A stretch of 64,000 bases of DNA from Breviolum minutum Mf 1.05b.01 (lineage: Eukaryota > Sar > Dinophyceae > Suessiales > Symbiodiniaceae), in NCBI GenBank assembly GCA_000507305.1, contig DF239108.1:250208-314207 (forward strand), written 5' to 3'. Below the pieces are notes generated by a model. It had not been told where the DNA came from, ran no database searches, and saw only the letters and a program-made list of their open reading frames with translations. How positions within the stretch are numbered: the first letter of the stretch is position 1; every line of letters begins with the position of its first letter. Positions 13,301-27,600 of the stretch are shown here, piece by piece. The position numbers and the translations under genes are program-made.

Positions 13301-16300
13301 GCAAGCACCCGTCATGACCTCAGGCCGCGACAGTCGTTGGTCGTTGGTCTCTGAAACCCGTTTGTAAGATCCCACTTGGAGGATCATCCCATTTAGTAAG
13401 TGGCTAATAACCATGGTTGGTAAGTCCCCTAAGTAGGGTTGTTCCCCTTATAAGTGGCCTAAATGGCTTATAAATGGGGGATACTAACTACTTACTAACT
13501 GGGGTGATCCTCCAAGCAGGATGTCCGAAAATGTCCAGTTGGAAGTTTTTCGGAAAAATCCCTACTACCCATAGGATCCATGTAACATTTGGTTGATTTT
13601 TTATGGTAAATGTAGGCTAATATACCAGTCCCATGGATGGTATGGGCTAGACATCCAGGGCCACCTCCTAAAATTTGGTATGACTGGACCCACAAAATAT
13701 GTGAAAAACACGGAACCTCAGTTACATGTGGATGTCTAAGGGAATGGTCAAGATCAATGGGTTATTTCACCTACTTATAGATATAGGATATATTGGGATT
13801 ATAACCCATTTTAATTGTAACTTCCAACGGGACATGCTACCAGTAGCAGCTTTTGAGCACCTAATGGTGGTTTTTGGATGGTGAAATTAAGATGGATAGC
13901 TTTTGATGGGTTGGTGTTATGTATGGGTAAGGGGCTTTGGAACAAAAAATGGTTGTTGGGAGATGTTGTGTTTTTGGGTGGTTGAACGACATGGATTTTT
14001 TGGATGATGTGTTGATGTGTTGATGGTGGCCGATGGCCGTGTAAAAAAATTGGGAAGATGTGTTTTTACAAGCAAAAAGTGGTGTGATTGTTTGTCGGTG
14101 TCTGTGTGTGTTGGGTCTTGTATTTCTTCCTGCTGAGAATGTGAGAATATGTATATCCATGCTGAGAATATGTATATATAAACATATATATATATGAGCA
14201 TGCTCAACATCGGCTAGAACTTCTGGCAATGGCTTCTAGTTGGTCATTTTACGCCCGATCCTTTTTTGAACAAAATCTACGCAAGTCAAAATGGGCGGGG
14301 TCCAATGACATCTGGATACCACATCTTTCCGATATAATTGTAACATCGATCTGCAAAAACGGCCCAATTTGAAAGGAAAAGGATCATCCGTCGAAACCAC
14401 GATTTTGAGAAGATAGTAGGAATAGTATCCAAGCAGTACCATCCTTAGATCCATTTAGTAGCAGTATCACATCGTAATGTTACAGCATCAATAGAAAACC
14501 CTTCCCTAGAGTGTGTTTTTTGGGATCCAATCCCATCCTCATCTCAGGATAGTCCTGGATTCTTAGGGATAAACACTTTCAAATAAATTCATCTTCATTC
14601 AGTTCTTGCGATGATTCCAAACAAATTCCCCAACTTAAGTTCATCCTTCTACTCCCACCATCTCTTTTTGGACCGATTTTTTTGTGAAACTCGGATGCTT
14701 TTCACATCATGTACTTGGATTTGCTACCATCGGGTGCTTGGAAAAAAACATCCAAACATATTGTCATATTGACCCCAGATGGTGGTGAAAAATGGTGATG
14801 TACCATGGTAGAATCCGAAAAAAATCACCAAAAAAGAACGTCTAAAGAAAACGTTGGAAGGGCCAAACCCCTCCGGAAGATGTCGGGGAAATGAGTCGGT
14901 CGAAGTTTTTGGAATCCACCTTTTTTTTTTCAAAAAATGTATTTCATACTCCAGGTGGTGGCTACGTATTGCATGCTGGGGGGGTGGGGTGGTTTGCATC
15001 GAAAAATATGTAAAACCCAAGCTTTCAGTGGGTTAAATGAGAGTCGAAAAACGTGCTGTTGTAGCCCCCCGCAACTTCAAGGCTTTATAGGTAGCAACTT
15101 CAAGGCTTTAGTGGGTTAAATCCCATACCATCCATGTATGGTATATCTATCTACATTTACCAAAAAAAACAACCAAATGGAGGTATATATACCATACATG
15201 GATCCTATGGGAATGTAAAATCCCACGAAAAACTCAAAGGTCTCTGCGATGCGGCAACGTCGGTCCGAATGATAATAAAGGGGCTAAGAGACTAAGGCTA
15301 ACCTAAGATGTGCCAAGAAACGGATATCAAATAACACCTCAACTGTTCAATAATAACCAAATTACAACAGTTGACAAACACCCTAAGTTAATCCAGATAT
15401 GTCCTAAAAAAAAGAGTTGTTCATTCCCCTATAACTATAATCCTATTCTAGGTAGGGAATTTGGAAATTCTTAGGGGACAACTCAACCAACCGTAACCAA
15501 CCCACCAACCGTTTTGAAAAAACTTCCCCTCAACCAGCGGATCCGTACATTGTAGACGCGCGCCGTGCAATCGGCGGAGGCTGTCACGAGGCCTCGGCAA
15601 TATACCATGTGGCCCCCCAAAACCTACCATTTTTTAGAGGTTTTTATGATAAAAAACCTGGGGTTTTTAGGTGGCCAAAACTCCAAAACCTTTATTTTTT
15701 CAAGGAAAAATGGGGGGCTCATGGCAGGTTCATAAAATTATTGTGGCGTTTGTTCTTTACACCGGTATATAAGCCCTATATAGTGGGTATTGATGGGTTA
15801 TAATCCCAAAGAATCCCTAGAGAACACCAGCTAAAATGAACATGGGGCCCACACTGTTAGTAACATACACCCAATTGTTGTAAGAAAGTTTGTTTTAGGC
15901 GGTGTTGTATATAGAAAAATAGAATATCGTATTAATTCACGTTAAATAATATGTATATATAATCTATTTTACTTTCTGGCAAATCAGCGCTCTGGAACAT
16001 CACCGTTCCTACATAGGCAAATAATCTTAAAAAGGACAAACAAATGTTCCACATGGTCTAATTCAGTCTACCAGCTGTCAATAATATCTTGCTGTCTTGT
16101 GGAACTGCCAGACAATCTGTGTTAAACATGTTTCATATTCATGTTGAATGACAGAATCTGACCTGAAATGATGGAACAAAATCCACATGAATCCACATGA
16201 ACATCTTCTTTGTTCCACTGTTGAAAATCTGAATCTGCATTCAGGTCATTTGTGGGAGGATAGCCTTCATTCTGAAGCAAAACCCTCTACTAGTTTGTGG

Positions 16301-19300
16301 TTCAACCACCCACTTCAGCAAAAGAACATGTCAAATTGGATCATGTCCTCAAGTTTCAGGGTTTCAAATTCAAAGATATACTTGAAACCACCACCTAGAC
16401 CTGTAGTGGTTTCAAGTCAACCAGTATCATCCAAAACACCTACAAAAAATAATAAATTCAAGAGTATTGTTCACCTCAGGATGTACTGGTTGATGAAAAT
16501 AGCTTGGAAGTCATGTGTTTTTCAAAATTATCAAAAAATATCATACACCCCTGAAATTTTACATAGCCCCCTGAAAACTAACATGGAACCTGAAAATACA
16601 CCTTTGGAAAAGGAGAAACATCTACAAACAACCATTTTTTGTTTGGGTTCTGGGTTCCATGTTAGTTTTCGTTAGTTTTCGGGGGTGTAGGGCCCTGAAA
16701 ATAGGCCTTTTGCCTCAAAAACGAAGTCGGATCGTCTTCCAGTCCCATCATTTTTTTTGGCCTATTGCTGATAAACTTCGGGGCAAATAGGATATTTTCT
16801 ATTCCTAAAAAACACCACCACCCAGGAACCTATTGAAACTTTCGCCATGCCAAACAAAAACCTCTAAAACTACATGCAAATTCCTGACTTTGGAGATAAA
16901 CCCAAGAAAAATGAACATGCAATCTAAAAATGAACCCCTTTGGAAGAGGAAATTCCTTTTGGAAACAATCATTTTTTTGTGAGGAGTGATCAAAATCCTT
17001 GTGACGTTCTGTTATACTGGTTAGTTAATAGGGATTTCCTTATATTGGTTTAACTTATTACAATCCCTAAAACTGGGTAATATAATCTCCTATATAATCC
17101 TTATATACACCAAATAACCAGGGCTCTATCCCTCGTTGCTAAGAGTTTATCAACAGACCCGGGCTTTATCAACCGAGTAACGGTTGCCAGTGGTGTTAAA
17201 GCACACATCCAGCACCTGCCCAACGAGGGAAAACACAGAAATAGCTATCAAATGGTTTGATTGTGTGGGGATGCGGTGGTAGTCAGTAGTAGTAGGAATA
17301 GTAGTAGTAGTAGTAGTAGTAGTAGCAGTCGTAGTAGTCGTAGTAGTCGTAGTAGTCGTAGTAGTAGTAGTTGTAGTAGTAGTCGTAGTAGTAGTAGTCG
17401 TAGTGGTGGTGGTGGTGGTGGTAGGAGAAGGAGTAGTAGGAGTAGGAGTAGGAGTAGGAGTAGGAGTAGGAGTAGGAGTAGGAGTAGGAGTAGGAGTAGG
17501 AGTAGGAGTAGGAGTAGGAGTAGGAGTAGCAGTAGCAGTAGCAGTAGCAGTAGCAGTAGCAGTAGCAGTAGTAGTAGCAGNNNNNNNNNNNNNNNNNNNN
17601 NNNNNNNNNNNNNNNNNNNNNNNNNNNNNNNNNNNNNNNNNNNNNNNNNNNNNNNNNNNNNNNNNNNNNNNNNNNNNNNNNNNNNNNNNNNNNNNNNNNN
17701 NNNNNNNNNNNNNNNNNNNNNNNNNNNNNNNNNNNNNNNNNNNNNNTAGTCGTAGTATAGTCGTAGTATAGTCGTAGTATAGTCGTAGTATAGTCGTAGT
17801 ATAGTCGTAGTATAGTCGTAGTATAGTCGTAGTAGTAGTCGTAGTAGTAGTCGTAGTAGTAGTCGTAGTAGTAGTCGTAGTAGTAGTCGTAGTAGTAGTC
17901 GTAGTAGTAGTCGTAGTAGTAGTCGTAGTAGTAGTCGTAGTAGTAGTCGTAGTAGTAGTCGTAGTAGTAGTAGTAGTAGTAGTAGTTGTTGTAGTAGTAG
18001 TAGTAGTAGTGGTGGTGGATAAAGGATGAAACAAAAACATTTTTTCTTAGGATCCTTTCCATGATGGCTTATGGGTAGGTTTTCATCCCCACATAGGATG
18101 TGTTTGATCCTATGGGATACATGGATGTTCTGATAAATGTGATTTGGTTACACTTACACACATCACTCATGAAACATGTATTTCACGTACCCTAGTCTTT
18201 CAAAAAATTATGCCGTCATACTTAGGCTTTGTAGGTGTGAAAGGACACCCCTAATGGCCGGAGCCTCAGGAGATGTTAGTTTGTGGTCCTTTGACACCTA
18301 CAAAATCCAAGGCATTTGGAAGTCAGGGTTAACGTATTGAAGCTTGTGATGCATTGTGGCATTGAAATGTTCATTAAAACAAGATCATCTCTCTCTGCAA
18401 TCGACCATTTTTGACCATTGAACACCTGGAGGGTGTACCTTCCATGAACAAAATATTGGATAGATTGTTGTCACAAGGTGTGAAAACGATAAATTTACGA
18501 GACGTGGATGGTATGTCAAGTTGTGTCTTAATTAGATCCAGCGTGACTGAAACATATCAATGGAACGACTGACAAAAGTCTATTCACGCTTTCAAAAAAT
18601 CTACAAATCAAGATAACATCCACATATATAGAGAAGAAAAACTTCACCCATAGGATCCATGGGACTGGTATATTTACCTACATTTACGCTGATAATCAAC
18701 CGTTCATTTGGTAATCATAACATACATGGATCTAATGTGTCATCATACATTTGCATTGTTTGATCCCCGCCAAAGTGGGTAATTTAATGACCCCGGTGAA
18801 AAAAAAAGCAAACCTAGTTGGTGGTTGAACCAACCCATTGGAACAACATTAGTCAAAATGGGTAAAAACAAAAAAATCTTTGAAACCACCAACCAAATTT
18901 TATATATAATATATACATATATACAGTTATATACACAAAATAATCACATAGTAGACTCCCCCACAGGTAGGGCCACAAAATTACAAAAACGCCACGACTT
19001 TGACAATTGGGTGTTCCCACCAAACATGCTTCTGAAAGGCGTGAACCCATCATTTTTGAAACGAAGTTTCCAAGTTTCACCTCATCGGAATGCCCTCGCA
19101 AGGTTTCCATGCACGTACCATTGTTCACATCCCATAGCTTACAGCTCCGATCCTGGCAAGGGCGAGCGAAAACCGTTTGTTCCGGGGAGAGCCCGGGTTT
19201 ACCGGGGTGGATACACGGTTCTGCAGCATTCCCATGACGGATGAAAGGGACTGGGTATATTTACCTACTGATTTACTGGTACCATCAAAATCAACCAGGG

Positions 19301-21560
19301 AAATATACCTAATACATGGATCCTAAAGTTTCTTAAAGTTTAAACATTACCTACCTTTTGGTTGATTTTTGATGGCTTTCATGTAGGTAAATATACCGTT
19401 CGTCCCATGGATGCGTCACGGGTGTTTTTTTTCCCTCTGGTAATCTAACATGACATTGGAAAATCACCCATGTTCAATAGGAATTATATACATCTTGAAA
19501 AGCTGGATTTTCCAGCCAGTCATGTTAGTTTTCGGGGTTGATATCTTTGAAGATGTACTTGGATGTCCCGGGATGGAAGTTTGGATCAAAGGTTAGGATC
19601 AGAGGGTTTATAAGCTATAGCCCCAATGTGTCCTATTTATAAGTAGTTTCTAACCAATTTACTAACCCCTTGGACCCCAAAGCCATGAAAAATAAAGGTT
19701 TTACACCCCCAATATATGGGTTATAACCACTAAAAATGAAGGTTGTGGGTTCCCATGGCATTGATCCTAAATTCCTGGAAAATCCAAGTATTACAGCTAT
19801 TACAACAGGGGTCATCCCTCTAAACATCTAAATGTTTAGGCGCTACTGCCGGGTCATCCGTCGTGGAACCATCTCATCTGCAAGCATTTTATGCTACTAT
19901 TATGGATACCCTCCTGGGAACGAACCTATCCCACGGAAAACTAAGTCTACAATATGGAAAATCTCCATCTTTCCTGATAACTACCCAAAATCAGGTAGAT
20001 CTTTGTGTTAATTGCTATGTTAGTTACCCTTTGGAGCAACTAGTGCAGTCTATGGCGTCAATAGAGTAGCCAAGAGCTTTTGGCACATCATGGTATCTTT
20101 GGGTGCCTGCAGTGGTGGGTGTCCCCAACATCCAAATCTGACATCTGTGAGTTCAATTTTGTGAAGCTGATGCATGGGACTGGTGTATCTACCATGGGCC
20201 CCCAAAACCTACGGTTTTAGGTTTTATGGTGAATAACCTGGTTTTTAGGTGGCCAAAACCTTTCTTTTTCACGGTTTTGAGGGCTCATGGTACATAAAAT
20301 GAATGGTTGCTTTTCCATCGGACTGGGTATATTTACCGATCCATGAATGGTTGATCTTTTAACGGCAAATTAGTAAGTAAATAATACCGTTTGTCCCAAG
20401 GATCCGTCATGGCAAGAATCCAAAAAGTATCACCAAACTCAAACACCCTCAAACATCGAATCAGCACTGGATAGATCTCATACTTGGAGGGATCATTCCA
20501 TTAAATAAGTGGGTAGTAAGCTCCATTTAGAAGGCAAATGGAGTTCGGTCGTTTGGAAGGGGTCCCACGTTGCCCGATCCTTATTGGACTTATTAACCAT
20601 GGTTGTATACCCTCCGGTAAACTAACATAGCAATGGAATATCCCCATTTTTGGTAGGACATACATCTTCAATCCGGGTCCATTTTCCAGCCAGCTATGTT
20701 AGATTACCGGAGTGTAGTGACTATCCACTGCATTGCTATAATGACAAAACCCAGTGACGAAGAAGTGGGGTTTTTACATAGTGACCAACCTGTTCAGTTA
20801 CCCAATCAATCCCAGGTGCTTCAAGCCGTGCCCTTTTTCTTAAGATACCCTCTTTGGAGGTCATTCCAAAACCTTTGTGTGAAGGGGTCACGTTTTGGGG
20901 TCACGTTTTCACTCACCATCCAAAAAAAGGGGCGACGTTTTGCAGAAATGGCCAGGTCCACACTCTGTATCCCCTATCAACCCCCGGAAGAAGCCCAAAG
21001 CACACAGCCCTTTGGGATGCCCTACGATACTGCCGGTGATGCAATAATCTCCAGTGAAATCGAACTGCACAATTTGGCCGGGCAAATGTGAATTTTTGAC
21101 TCTCCCTGAAACTAGCAACAAACGCCCCGTAGTACAAATTGATGCTTGGGAGACGATCCCTTTAACTCTTGGGTTTCGGCCCAACTGTTTCAGGGAGAGT
21201 AATGTTCTTGTTTAAACCGTGAATGATGAGTTGCAGTTGCAGATTCACGAAATTTGGCGCGAATTAGTCTGGGGAAAAGTTGCAGGTTGAAAAGACGAAG
21301 GTTGCCCCTATATGAATTGTGGTGAAATTTCTAGAGAAGCAAACCTTCTTCAAACAAATAAAATGGAGAAAAAACAAAGTGAGTTTTGGAACCCCCAAAA
21401 CATCTCCTGAGGAGAAAGGGCGTTTTAGGGGGGTTTCAAACATCTACAAACCCAAGGTATGACTGGAGGATGGCTTGGATGTCTACTGTTACCCTGTCTT
21501 TATTTGAGGGATGAAACACTATGACCTGGAAACGAACCGAAGGGACCGAGGCGTTATGTC

Positions 21561-21615
<55 letters not shown>

Positions 21616-24600
21616 GGATTCTTGCTACTGCTCAGTTCTCCCTGACTTGAGTGATAAAAATCTCAATTATATGATTCATAACCAGGTTGGGGGGGGGTTG
21701 CTCCAATGATAATGACAATATGATTCAATTCAGTTCGTTTGCCACAAGTATGATGATAGCGTAGGTATGCTGTCATTTCAAGTCTTGAACTAGTCAATTG
21801 TTTTCAGCAAAGATGTCTATCCAACAAGAGTCAGACTTCAATCATTCAGCATACGGAAGATTCCCCCAACAAAGACCAACAAAATACCATGCGATTCTCG
21901 GAGAAACCAAAAAATATGTTTGTTGATTATTAGTTGATGATGAACTAAAGCGATACATGTTTTTTGTTCAAATTGTATTATTTTGGAACCTACCGTCATA
22001 TGATAAGGTTACCCCAAAACAGTTTGACAAAATTTTGTTGATCCCACGTAGCTCACTGGTTGGTGAAGAAAGGAATTCTCACAAGGGGATAGTATGTAAT
22101 CCCCTGTGCCAAGGGGAGTATGTATTATACCCAGTGATGCATTTGTCGAAACAGCCACGGTGTCTTTTTCGTTGCTCAAAGGGGAAATATATAGAGAAAT
22201 TGACGTGTATATTTATATGTAGGCATGATGAGTCTAGATAAGTACGAGTATATATTCGAATGCCCGAGAAACTTAGCAGCTCGCTGGTTATTAGTTAGGA
22301 TACTTTCCTGTTGATGGTTCAGAAATCCGAAACAACCACAGTTTGGATGTCAAAAACCCGTCGTAAATACTAAGATAGTCACTACCAACCTTAACTGGCT
22401 AGCTGGATTTCTGACCGATCAACATCAGTGCATTGTTTCGGTTGGTAAATGTTGGTACTCATATATCATACACTCCCAGAAACTAACATGGCCCTTGAAA
22501 ATAGGCCATCCCAAAAGGAAAGTAGTCTCCCAACCATCCATTTCAGGGACGAACTGTTAGTTTCAGGGAGGGTAAATATTTACCCCAGGAATCAACCATC
22601 ATACTTGGAGGATCATCCCAGTTAGTAAGTGGTTCATAGCCATGGTTGGTTGTCGTCCCCTGAGGATCGGGTTACTTCCCTTCCAAATGGCCTTTCCATG
22701 GCTTACAAACAGGGGTGATCCTAACCACTTACTAGTCCTGGGATGATCCTCCAAGTATTCTCAGATGATTGGGGTATCCCAACAAATGATAAGTCACCTC
22801 TGTCAACTCCAACGGGTTCATATCACTGGAGGTGCTTGAAGGTTTTTTTTTCATTTGTTCAAAAGGGGTCATTATGAAATATCCCATTACGGATCTATGG
22901 GACGAACGGTATATTTACCTATCCATGAATGGTTGATTGGTATGGTAAATGTAGGTACATATACCGTTCGTCCCATGGATCTGTCACGGGACTGACACCA
23001 TTCATGTGGGAAATTGCCCAAAAATCACTGTACATTTGTAATTTAATGCTTTAATCCAAAAAAAATACAACACACCCGTAGAGCACACCCCAGGCTATCC
23101 CCCTAGCCAACTATGAAAGGAATCCCTTCATAGCCTGTTGGTAAAGGTTTAGGGGTGTGTTCCAAAGGTGTGTTGAAACAACGCTAGATTTAATGACTAG
23201 ATGCTCTTCATGACTATAGTTTTCTTCCAACAAAAAAAACATCTTCCAGAAGCCTGAGTGGAAGAGATCTCGCCGCGATGTCCGGCAAGGGTATGAAGAC
23301 ATCTCCCACTGGAAACGCAGGCCGGGTTAATTTGGGCAGAAAGACACGTGGATGTCCCAGGAAGTTACCCTCCGGTAAACAAACATAGCAATGGAAAATC
23401 CCCATCTTGAATAGGAAATACATCTTCAAATGGTGGATTTTCCATTGCTATGTTAGATTACCGGAGTGTAGTAAATGGTTAGGATCAATGGGTTATTTCA
23501 CCTACTTATAAGTGGGATATATCGAGGTAATAACCCAGTAATCCTAACCTTTGATCCCGACTTCCGTCCCAGGACATCCAAGCATGTGCCAGGGTCCATG
23601 AACTCCTTACATTATAGTCATCCCACTCTTCATGACGGGAATCCTTATCAGGAGTATATAAACCCAAAGCCCGGGTTTATGACCATCCCCTATTGGAAAT
23701 AATGGAAGTTGATCGACCCATATACAATAGAGGTCATGAAAACGTGGACTTCCTAGGCTTGAAAATCGGTTGTGAAACACGTGGAAAACCCTTCCCAAAT
23801 GACCCATCACATCGCAGCTAAAGTGAACTGATCATTGCTTAGGTAGAATTTCATAGAATTTCCATAAGATCCATGGGACGCTGGTTCTTTCTATCGATCC
23901 GAGATTGTTTTTCATGTGGGATATCTATGTGTATATATAGTATAGTAAAAAAAAGAGAAACACTTATATACTTTAATCTTACTAGTAACTTACTCAGCCA
24001 AAAGATCATGAAATAAAAAATTAAACTTTTTCTTTCCCTACTAAATATGTAATCCCCAAAAGTTTAAAGGTTACCCATTGGCTGAGTCTTACATAGTAGG
24101 GTTTACGCACCTGGAAAGACCACCCTCCGCCACTCCGTTTTTTTCCAAAATCTACAGCTTCACCAGTTGATGTGATACTGTTGATGGTTCAGAAATCCGG
24201 CTAACCAGTTGATATCTGGTTGGTGGTTTCAACCCATCTGAAAAATACTAGTCAAATTGGACATCTTCACCAAATAGGGGTGAACATAAAAAATATTTGA
24301 AACCACCACCTAGATATGGTAAATATCCCACTATCTATAGGGTTTCAGCACCATCCCAGGTGGTGATCGCCGGATTTCAGCCATCAACAGTAGGATTCAT
24401 AAATCTGAAGATGGTCCATTTAACAGACTATTAACAGATGCTCCATGGAATATTTACCTACATTTTAACCAGAAAACAACAAGATAAATGCTAGGTATAT
24501 TCCAGTCCCATGTAGCATAATCGGATGAATCCAAGTTTGGTGCATTGATCCAATCGAAGTTGAGGAAAAAAGCGATCACTAATCACCAATCGCTGAAGTT

Positions 24601-27600
24601 GAGGAGTATGTTTTTCGGGGAGTCTTCCATTATATGTTTTTTAAAACAGTAGAATTCGATCACGAATCTCTAATTAAATGCTGATATGATTGACAGTTGA
24701 TATGGAAGTAATATGTTAGGAGTTTCTGTACCAAGTTCTTGAAAGTTACCTACACTAGACATCCAGTCATATGAGGTGAACACTATTTCAGTCATCAATC
24801 AACAAGGTGGCCGGGAGGATGTCTGTATAGGGTGAAGTTGCTACCCTTTTAGTCTTTTAGTGGCAAAACATTTGCGAATACTGTTGATGGAAGAAATCCC
24901 AAACAACCACCTGGGATGTATAAAACCCTAAAAATAATGGTGGGATAAACTACCACCCTCAACTGGTTAGCCGGATTTCTTCCATCAACCGTATTTTTTT
25001 TCAATGGCACGACCACAAAAAATCCTTGCACCAAGAAACGTCAACCTCCCTACGGCATCCCTACAACTGTTGCAAAGGCCACTCAAATGTCCCAGACAAA
25101 TTTGTGTGTTTGCGAATCCGTCGCGAATACACCAGGAGTTTTCCCAACGAAAAAACATGTTGGAACCGCCGTGTGGGAAAACCATTGAAAGGACATCGCC
25201 CAAAATTGAGCAGTGAATAAAAAACACATGGTTTACAGGGATGACATACTGCCCATCCACATAGGATCCATGGGACGATTGTATATTTACCTATACATTT
25301 GGTTGATTTTTGTAAATCCTACGGTATCTCTAAAGGAATGCAACAAAAAAAAGCAGCAACTTTTTCGGATACCGGATACCCACCAACCACTTCCTGGAAA
25401 TTCCCGTTCGAACACACTTGGTAGCACTAACACCTCATCCCAAAACTCACCAAACACTTCAGGTACCTAAAATGGAGGTACTCACCTATATAAGCTGGAT
25501 ATAAGGCTTATGTAAGGGAAATCCCACCACCAAAATAGCCTTACAAGGTTCAGTACCTCGATTTTAGGTACCTGAAATTCTTGGTGAAAAACCCCTCTCA
25601 AAATTTTAGGCATTTCTGGTCCCGGCCTTCTCACATCCCAAACCTGCCGAAATTTTCGTTTTTTTGTTCGGTTGGGGGTTTGGTTTGGTGAGTACACATT
25701 GGTGTGAGAAATATACTAGTTGGTGGTTTCAACCCATTTGAAAAATATTAGTCAAATTGGAAATCATCCCCAAGAAGGGGTGAAAATAGAAAATATCTGA
25801 AACCACCAGCTAGTATATCACATATTTGGGCAATTTACCGTAATTATGTTCACCTGAATTAAGGGGATTGTTGGGGGGATTCTCTTACTGTGCATAAACC
25901 ACATTTTGGGATGACCTCGGCTGAGATCGCTATAATTTGCCCAGATATATCTATTATAATTCTCTTATATACACGCACAAAATAATCACAGAGTACATTA
26001 CTCGAATATGTAGAGCCACAGATGTGGTCACTGAAGATGGATCTTTGTTGCAATTAGGTAATTAAGTGAGTTTTTGATTGGAGAGAATTTGGAGATGGCC
26101 ACTTTTCTAGAAACTCATGATGCAAAATCATTGAACATTTCCTAGTTAATGCTGAACCCTTGGTACACCTTCCGAAAAATCCTGGTGACATGTCAGGGTT
26201 CACAGGCAAACCCCAATCTGTCTGACTTCTGGCACAAACAGAGGTAGAGAGAGAGCCAGGTAAACCTTGGCGAACGGGGAAAGTCCACGTCTCCCTCAAG
26301 GTGCACATCATCAGACCAATTCCACGTGTTGCTCACTGTCCTCAAAGACATGCGTCGATGTCGAATGTCTTTTCTCCTGTATCGTTGGTTCATGTAAACC
26401 TCGTCGTTTTTCTCCCAATTTTTCGGGAAAACCTACTCCAAGATGGAGTAAATCTGCCGTAAACCCTCCGCGGCCTTCGAATTCGCTGTAAGGATGAGGT
26501 TTTCACCATTTTCACCATTGAATTGTTACCTGGTAGTTCCCAACTCTTTCCTCGAAAAATGGATGGAAATCACCATTTCCACCCATTCAAAACTGCGTTG
26601 GAAATAGGCGGATCCAGGTATGAGAGTTTTGAGTAAACTATACGTTTTTTTCTCCAACAGCAACATGGTTCCAGTTCAACCCCAGTTCACCCTGGTTTTC
26701 TATGGGAATTGTACTACCCAGTATATCTAAGGGGGATGAAATACACATCTTTTTCAAGGAAACTCATCTTTGAGACATCCCATTTTGCACCGAACCATCA
26801 TGCTGGGGGGTGAAGAGTCATAATTCTCCTTCACCCCCAAAATCCTTCGACGATGTGTCAGAGTCGATACTGTATCCCTTATTAAATATAGCACATGATA
26901 TCAAAGTGGGCTTAACCTTGGTGACATCATTTGCCCAGGAAAGAATCACCAGACATTTCAGGTACCTAAAATGGAGGAATCCTCACCTATATAAGCTGTA
27001 TGGATACGGCTTATGTAAGGGAAAACCCATTTCCCAAAATGGCCTTATACGGTTCAGGAAAACCTCCATTTTAGGTACCTGAAACTCCTAGTGAAAGAAT
27101 CACTGGCAAAAAATGATACTAAAAGATCCTAAAGATACGACAAAGATACCAATCCGAGAGGGAGATGTTGTGCATCAGTTGGGGTAATAGTTGTCTTCCA
27201 TTACCCTCCCGAAGTTTAACGTAGCCCCTGAAAAATGATGGTTGGAAGACTACTCTCCTTTTCGGATGGTATATTTTCAGGGGCTATGTTAAACTTCCAG
27301 GGGGTAACCATGACAAAAAAATTGTATAGTGATTTGTCCCCGTATCTACTTCTAACTATTTTCAAGGATTCTATTTCTATTCTTATTTCATCAAGTTCCA
27401 GGTGCTACGGGTTTGATGGTCCAAAAAATCCGGTAAACTCACCAGTTGATATGGAAAATTATATCATTAATTTACAGGGTTTTCAGAGATGTCAGGTGGT
27501 GATAGGTGGTTGGGAATGGGATTTCTGAACCATCAACAAGTAATCTTCCCATTTCCATTACGTGGCTTGGTTCACCCAGTTGGATGAATGGTTGGCTCCA

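Noticed and set aside
17150-18040. Long minus-strand ORF of poly-threonine, proline and alanine
   Set aside because: It is the translation of the TAG microsatellite and spans the assembly gap. Only its last 11 codons (exon 19 of DAW1) are real.
18853-19244. ORFs on both strands around the WD-like [10 protein letters not shown]
   Set aside because: Only 19081-19152 is coding. The plus-strand ORFs are shadows, and the flanking minus-strand peptide (TVFARP...) is intron read through.
21521-21709. Plus-strand ORF with a polyglutamine run
   Set aside because: It is the CAA microsatellite within DAW1 intron 16, with no homologous context.
22603-22757. Possible regulatory palindrome or terminator hairpin
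   Set aside because: It is one of several copies of family H, so it is better explained as a mobile element.
25004-25260. ORFs on both strands considered as a WD exon
   Set aside because: No GH or WD signature is present, and the interval is intron 15 by the closed DAW1 frame.
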